Assembly (NCBI GenBank): GCA_019753375.1
Contig: JAIELC010000027.1
Span: 24,724 to 88,723 of the forward strand
Length of the DNA: 64,000 nt
Origin: Sphingomonas sp.
Lineage (GTDB): Bacteria; Pseudomonadota; Alphaproteobacteria; Sphingomonadales; Sphingomonadaceae
Direction: 5' to 3'
Shown here piece after piece: positions 62,365 to 64,000 of the stretch. The position numbers and the translations under genes were made by a program. The stretch's first letter is position 1. The number at the start of each line of letters is the position of its first letter. The notes under the pieces are model-generated. The model was not told the origin of the DNA. It saw nothing but the letters and a program-made list of their open reading frames with translations, and did not search any database.

Positions 62365-63864
62365 ATGCGTAGTATCGATCATCATATCGTGGGTCATTCG
62401 GGCGGCGGTGGATCGCGGCAAAGCGATGTGTTTGATCCCAATACGGGCGCGGTGCAGGCACGGGTGGTGCTGGGGACGGCGGCTGATCTGGAACGCGCGG
62501 TCGCGGCCGCGCTGAAGGTTCAGCCGGGCTGGGCGGCAACCAACCCGCAGCGCCGGGCGCGCGTGATGTTCGAATTCAAACGGCTGGTCGAAGCCAATAT
62601 CGACGAACTGGCGCAGCTATTGTCGTCGGAGCACGGCAAGGTTGTCGCAGACGCGAAGGGCGATGTGCAGCGCGGGCTCGACGTGATCGAATTTGCCTGC
62701 GGGGTCCCGCATTTGTTGAAGGGCGACTATACGCAGGGCGCAGGGCCCGGCATTGACGTGTACTCGATGCGCCAGCCGCTGGGGATCGGCGCCGGTATCA
62801 CCCCGTTCAACTTTCCGGCGATGATCCCGATGTGGATGTTTGGGGTGGCGATTGCCTGTGGCAATGCGTTCATCCTGAAGCCAAGCGAACGTGACCCCAG
62901 CGTGCCGGTGCGGCTGGCGCAGCTGATGCAGGAAGCCGGCGCTCCCGAAGGCATTTTGCAGGTCGTGAACGGCGACAAGGAAATGGTCGACGCGATCCTC
63001 GATCACCCGGCGATCAGCGCGGTCAGCTTTGTCGGATCGTCCGATGTCGCCCATTATATCTATCGGCGCGGCGTCGATGCGGGCAAGCGCGTGCAGGCAA
63101 TGGGCGGCGCCAAGAACCACGGCGTCGTGATGCCCGATGCCGATCTGGATCAGGTTGTTGCCGAGCTTTCGGGTGCGGCCTTTGGGTCGGCGGGCGAACG
63201 CTGCATGGCGTTGCCGGTCGTCGTCCCGGTTGGCGACAAGACCGCGGAAGCGCTGCGCGAGAAACTGCTGCCCGCGATCGCTGCGCTGCGCGTGGGTGTG
63301 TCGAGCGATGCCGAGGCGCATTACGGCCCGGTGGTGAACGCGGCGCACAAGGCGCGGGTGGAAAACTGGATTCAGACTGGCGTTGATGAAGGCGCGGAAC
63401 TGGTCGTCGACGGGCGCGGGTTCAGCCTGCAGGGCCATGAAAAGGGCTTTTTCATCGGTCCCAGCCTGTTCGATCACGTCAAGCCCGACATGCAAAGCTA
63501 TAAGGAAGAGATTTTCGGCCCGGTGCTGCAAATCGTCCGCGCCAGGGATTTTGAAGAAGCGCTGCGCCTGCCGAGCGAGCATCAATATGGCAATGGTGTC
63601 GCGCTTTTCACGCGCAACGGCCATGCCGCGCGTGAATTTGCAGCGCGCGTCAATGTCGGGATGGTCGGTATCAATGTGCCGATCCCGGTGCCGGTGGCGT
63701 ATCACAGCTTCGGCGGCTGGAAGCGCAGTGCGTTCGGGGACACCAACCAGCACGGGATGGAAGGCGTGAAGTTCTGGACCAAGATCAAAACCGTGACCCA
63801 GCGCTGGCCTGATGGCGGCGTTGGCGATACCGAAAACGCTTTCGTCATTCCGACCATGGGCTGA
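62365..63864 (+). CDS. mmsA: CoA-acylating methylmalonate-semialdehyde dehydrogenase
   Basis: 'GITPFNFPAMIPMWMFGVAIACGNAFILKPSERDPS', 'GSAGERCMALPVVVPVG'. Confidence 0.96.
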   Translation: MRSIDHHIVGHSGGGGSRQSDVFDPNTGAVQARVVLGTAADLERAVAAALKVQPGWAATNPQRRARVMFEFKRLVEANIDELAQLLSSEHGKVVADAKGDVQRGLDVIEFACGVPHLLKGDYTQGAGPGIDVYSMRQPLGIGAGITPFNFPAMIPMWMFGVAIACGNAFILKPSERDPSVPVRLAQLMQEAGAPEGILQVVNGDKEMVDAILDHPAISAVSFVGSSDVAHYIYRRGVDAGKRVQAMGGAKNHGVVMPDADLDQVVAELSGAAFGSAGERCMALPVVVPVGDKTAEALREKLLPAIAALRVGVSSDAEAHYGPVVNAAHKARVENWIQTGVDEGAELVVDGRGFSLQGHEKGFFIGPSLFDHVKPDMQSYKEEIFGPVLQIVRARDFEEALRLPSEHQYGNGVALFTRNGHAAREFAARVNVGMVGINVPIPVPVAYHSFGGWKRSAFGDTNQHGMEGVKFWTKIKTVTQRWPDGGVGDTENAFVIPTMG

Positions 63865-63866
63865 AC

Positions 63867-64000
63867 ATGACCAACCAATTTGATCTGACCGACGATCAGC
63901 GCGAGATCCAGGATCTGGCCCGCAAATTCACGGCTGACCGGATCACCCCCTTTGCCGGGGAATGGGATGAAAAGCACCTGTTCCCGCGATCGACGATCAA
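63867..64000 (+). CDS. acyl-CoA dehydrogenase (N-terminal fragment, truncated by window edge)
   Basis: MTNQFDLTDDQREIQDLARKFTADRITPFAGEWDEKHLFPRSTI. Confidence 0.88.
   Translation, partial: MTNQFDLTDDQREIQDLARKFTADRITPFAGEWDEKHLFPRSTI

Overview
This is a high-GC, densely coded chromosomal window from an alphaproteobacterium, most likely a sphingomonad. That placement is inferred from gene content and order: the TCA cluster, TrcR/DUF1013, CpdR, SapC and an EL222-like LOV-HTH protein. About 70 genes are supported. They include a TCA block (sdhB, mdh, sucD, sucA, odhB, lpdA), crtI, uvrA, a queuosine block (queA, EF-hand, HAD, tgt), coaD, ispA, xseB, clpA, arsC plus an aquaporin, a GH42 beta-galactosidase, mmsA and one tRNA-Val(GAC). 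There are no rRNA genes, CRISPR arrays, transposases or integrases. The most unusual region is the accessory patch at 23.1-25.8 kb just downstream of uvrA. It holds a translationally coupled nucleotidyltransferase ORF plus a small ORF, a second decayed copy (~277 bp) of the uvrA 3' end, a DUF433 gene with a truncated DUF5615 partner that runs into a ~47 bp patch copied from the nearby SRAP gene, a complete BrnT/BrnA pair, and the SRAP gene itself. The second notable item is a candidate sRNA gene at ~57270-57378. It has its own sigma70-like promoter, three hairpins, a poly-U terminator, and exposed CUCCUCCC and UUCCCCCCUUUC anti-Shine-Dalgarno-like motifs. Other points include an alphaproteobacterial SOS box (GAAC-N7-GAAC) before uvrA, a LOV-HTH photoreceptor gene divergent from uvrA, palindromic elements in three gaps of the sucD-sucA-odhB-lpdA run, and a Met/His/Asp-repeat secreted protein.
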